From Dyadobacter koreensis (GTDB lineage Bacteria; Bacteroidota; Bacteroidia; Cytophagales; Spirosomataceae), in assembly GCF_900108855.1 (NCBI RefSeq), contig NZ_FNXY01000010.1:1-64000 (forward strand): a stretch of 64,000 bases of DNA. The letters are read 5' to 3'. The position numbers and the translations under genes are program-made. Shown one piece after another: positions 62,739 to 64,000 of the stretch. Position 1 is the stretch's first letter. Each line of letters opens with the position of its first letter. The notes beneath the pieces are model-generated. The model saw only the letters and a program-made list of their open reading frames with translations, did no database searches and was not told where the DNA came from.

Positions 62739-62778
62739 AAAAGCGAATGATGTTTGTAAGAACGTCATTCGCTTTTTT
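62739..62778 (+). terminator. Terminator after porV
   Basis: AAAAGCGAATGA (62739-62750) and TCATTCGCTTTT (62765-62776) pair perfectly, followed by TT and an A/T stretch. Confidence 0.85.
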
Positions 62779-62792
62779 ATCAAAAGAACAAT

Positions 62793-64000
62793 ATGATCCT
62801 CGACCGCACAGAAGCTCCTGATTATAAAATTATTAATACAATACACCTACCGGAACCCCAATCCCATACCTTGGATAATGGAATTCCGCTTCATGTTATC
62901 AACATTGGAGAACAGCCGGTTGTCCGGTTCGAATGTATATTTGAATCCGGGAACTGGCATGAGAAGGAAACCGGCGCGTCTTATTTTGCAATCAAAATGC
63001 TTCCTGAGGGGACTCGGTCCATGACTTCTTCGGAAATTAGCGAAGCTTTCGACAAGATCGGTGCATTTATTGATATGACCCATTCTTCAGACCGTTCAGG
63101 GATTGTGGTTTATTGCTTGTCGAGATTTTTGCCGGAGGTCATGACGATTATTAAAGAAATGATTGGTGAACCTGATTTTCCGGAAAAAGAACTGGACGAA
63201 CTCCGTAACATTACGCTTCAGAATCTTCGGGTCAATAAAGAAAAAACTGCTTACCTGGCCACGACTGAATTTCGGAGACAACTTTTCGGCCGCGAACATC
63301 CTTATGGACAAAGTCAGGAAGAAAAAAATATTCAGGATCTGTCTTTATCAGCTATTCGGGATCACTTCGAGGTGTTTGTGAAAAACGGTAAACGCACGAT
63401 TATTTTGGCAGGGCAGGTAAGTGATGTGGATGTAAAACTGGTCAATCAATATTTTGGCCAGGGCGAGTATAAAAACGATGCATCCGAAATTTCCCGCATA
63501 GTCGACACCGATTATGAAGGAAAGGAAGTTTTGGTAGAGAAATCCGATAGTGTGCAGTCTACAATCCGCATCGGAAGAAGATTATTTACAAGACAGCATC
63601 CGGATTATTTTAAAATGCTGGTAACAAATGAAATTCTCGGGGGGTACTTTGGTTCGCGTTTAATGAAAAATATTCGTGAAGAAAAAGGCCTGACTTATGG
63701 AATTTCTTCGCATATGGTTACGCTGCGGCGCGAAGGGTACTTCATGATCGGTACGGATGTTAAAAAGGAATTTACCCAACAGACAATTGATGAGATAAAA
63801 AAGGAAATCTACCGGCTCCAAACGGAGTTAATAGACGATACAGAATTGCAGACAGTTAAGAATTTTATGGCAGGAGAGTTTGCGGGATCTTTGAACACTG
63901 CTTTTGAAGTGGCAGATCGCCAAAAGATCCTTTTGCTGGATAAATTACCAGCTGACTTTTTTAGCCGTTATATCGAACAAATTCATGCCACCACAGCGGA
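62793..64000 (+). CDS. M16 family protein lacking the zinc motif (3' end outside window)
   Basis: Open from ATG 62793 to the window end (402 codons so far, no stop). N-terminal M16 domain: TLDNGIPLHVINIGEQPVVRFE, FESGNWHEKETGASYFAIKMLPEGTR (cited in part). At the position of the catalytic HxxEH (normally G-x-A-H-F-L-E-H-M-x-F-x-G-T) the sequence reads GASYFAIKMLPEGT, so both His and Glu ligands are absent. The second M16 domain (~residue 240 on) has GGYFGSRLMKNIREEKGLTYG, the conserved R/Y region. This is the inactive-subunit type of M16B pairs, where a zinc-binding partner is usually next door; that partner would be outside this window. It lies 15 bp after the porV terminator. Confidence 0.85.
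   Translation, partial: MILDRTEAPDYKIINTIHLPEPQSHTLDNGIPLHVINIGEQPVVRFECIFESGNWHEKETGASYFAIKMLPEGTRSMTSSEISEAFDKIGAFIDMTHSSDRSGIVVYCLSRFLPEVMTIIKEMIGEPDFPEKELDELRNITLQNLRVNKEKTAYLATTEFRRQLFGREHPYGQSQEEKNIQDLSLSAIRDHFEVFVKNGKRTIILAGQVSDVDVKLVNQYFGQGEYKNDASEISRIVDTDYEGKEVLVEKSDSVQSTIRIGRRLFTRQHPDYFKMLVTNEILGGYFGSRLMKNIREEKGLTYGISSHMVTLRREGYFMIGTDVKKEFTQQTIDEIKKEIYRLQTELIDDTELQTVKNFMAGEFAGSLNTAFEVADRQKILLLDKLPADFFSRYIEQIHATTA

Overview
The window comes from a member of the Bacteroidota, most likely order Cytophagales (Dyadobacter/Spirosoma-like; the genus is inferred). The evidence is direct: SusC/SusD pair, hybrid two-component sensor, type IX secretion (T9SS) parts porU and porV, proteins with T9SS C-terminal sorting domains, bacterial GGGP synthase, fused hisIE, and promoters of the Bacteroidota form TTG-N(17-23)-TAnnTTTG. 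The best promoter precedes tRNA-His.

Layout. 0-3.9 kb: 3' part of a large Ig-repeat T9SS cargo protein, tadA, Mn-type superoxide dismutase and tRNA-His. 4.3-18.6 kb: a polysaccharide utilisation locus with a divergent hybrid two-component regulator, then susC, susD, a family-8 polysaccharide lyase with carbohydrate-binding modules and T9SS tail, and a GH16 glycosidase. 18.8-30.1 kb: an accessory stretch rich in regulators (Crp/Fnr, HxlR, AraC, GlxA-type, XRE) with two aldo/keto reductases, an alpha/beta hydrolase, a condensation-domain acyltransferase coupled to a YceI protein, an orphan barstar, a secreted 19-residue-repeat protein, VOC and SRPBCC proteins, and a very long palindrome. 30.2-36.0 kb: a LytTR response regulator and LytS-type kinase, followed by a candidate RiPP locus: a 45-residue cysteine-free peptide with a lanthipeptide-type leader, a degenerate receiver protein, and a full-length LanB-like dehydratase without a LanC cyclase. 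36.3-39.9 kb: kaiC, two overlapping kaiB genes and a soluble PAS histidine kinase, without kaiA. 39.9-51.7 kb, mostly minus strand: hydroxyacid dehydrogenase, M1 peptidase, HupE-like membrane protein, TonB-dependent receptor with a beta-helix lipoprotein, and two M14 carboxypeptidase paralogues. 51.9-55.0 kb: histidine operon hisH-A-F-IE behind an attenuator with a histidine-rich leader peptide; a REP-like GC-rich repeat sits between hisH and hisA. 55.0-57.4 kb: small membrane proteins, GGGP synthase and a tiny lipoprotein. 57.4-64 kb: SprT-like protein, porU, porV, and a partial M16-family protein lacking the zinc motif.

How they fit together. The polysaccharide locus forms a sensing, uptake and degradation unit whose lyase is exported by T9SS, as is the Ig-repeat protein; porU and porV encode the sortase and shuttle that process such cargo. 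The four his genes cover the middle of histidine synthesis (HisIE, HisA, HisH/HisF); hisG, hisD, hisC and hisB are not here. The most unusual parts are the cysteine-free LanB locus, the kaiC-kaiB-kaiB-kinase cluster beside it, and the his attenuator with an apparently leaderless leader peptide.
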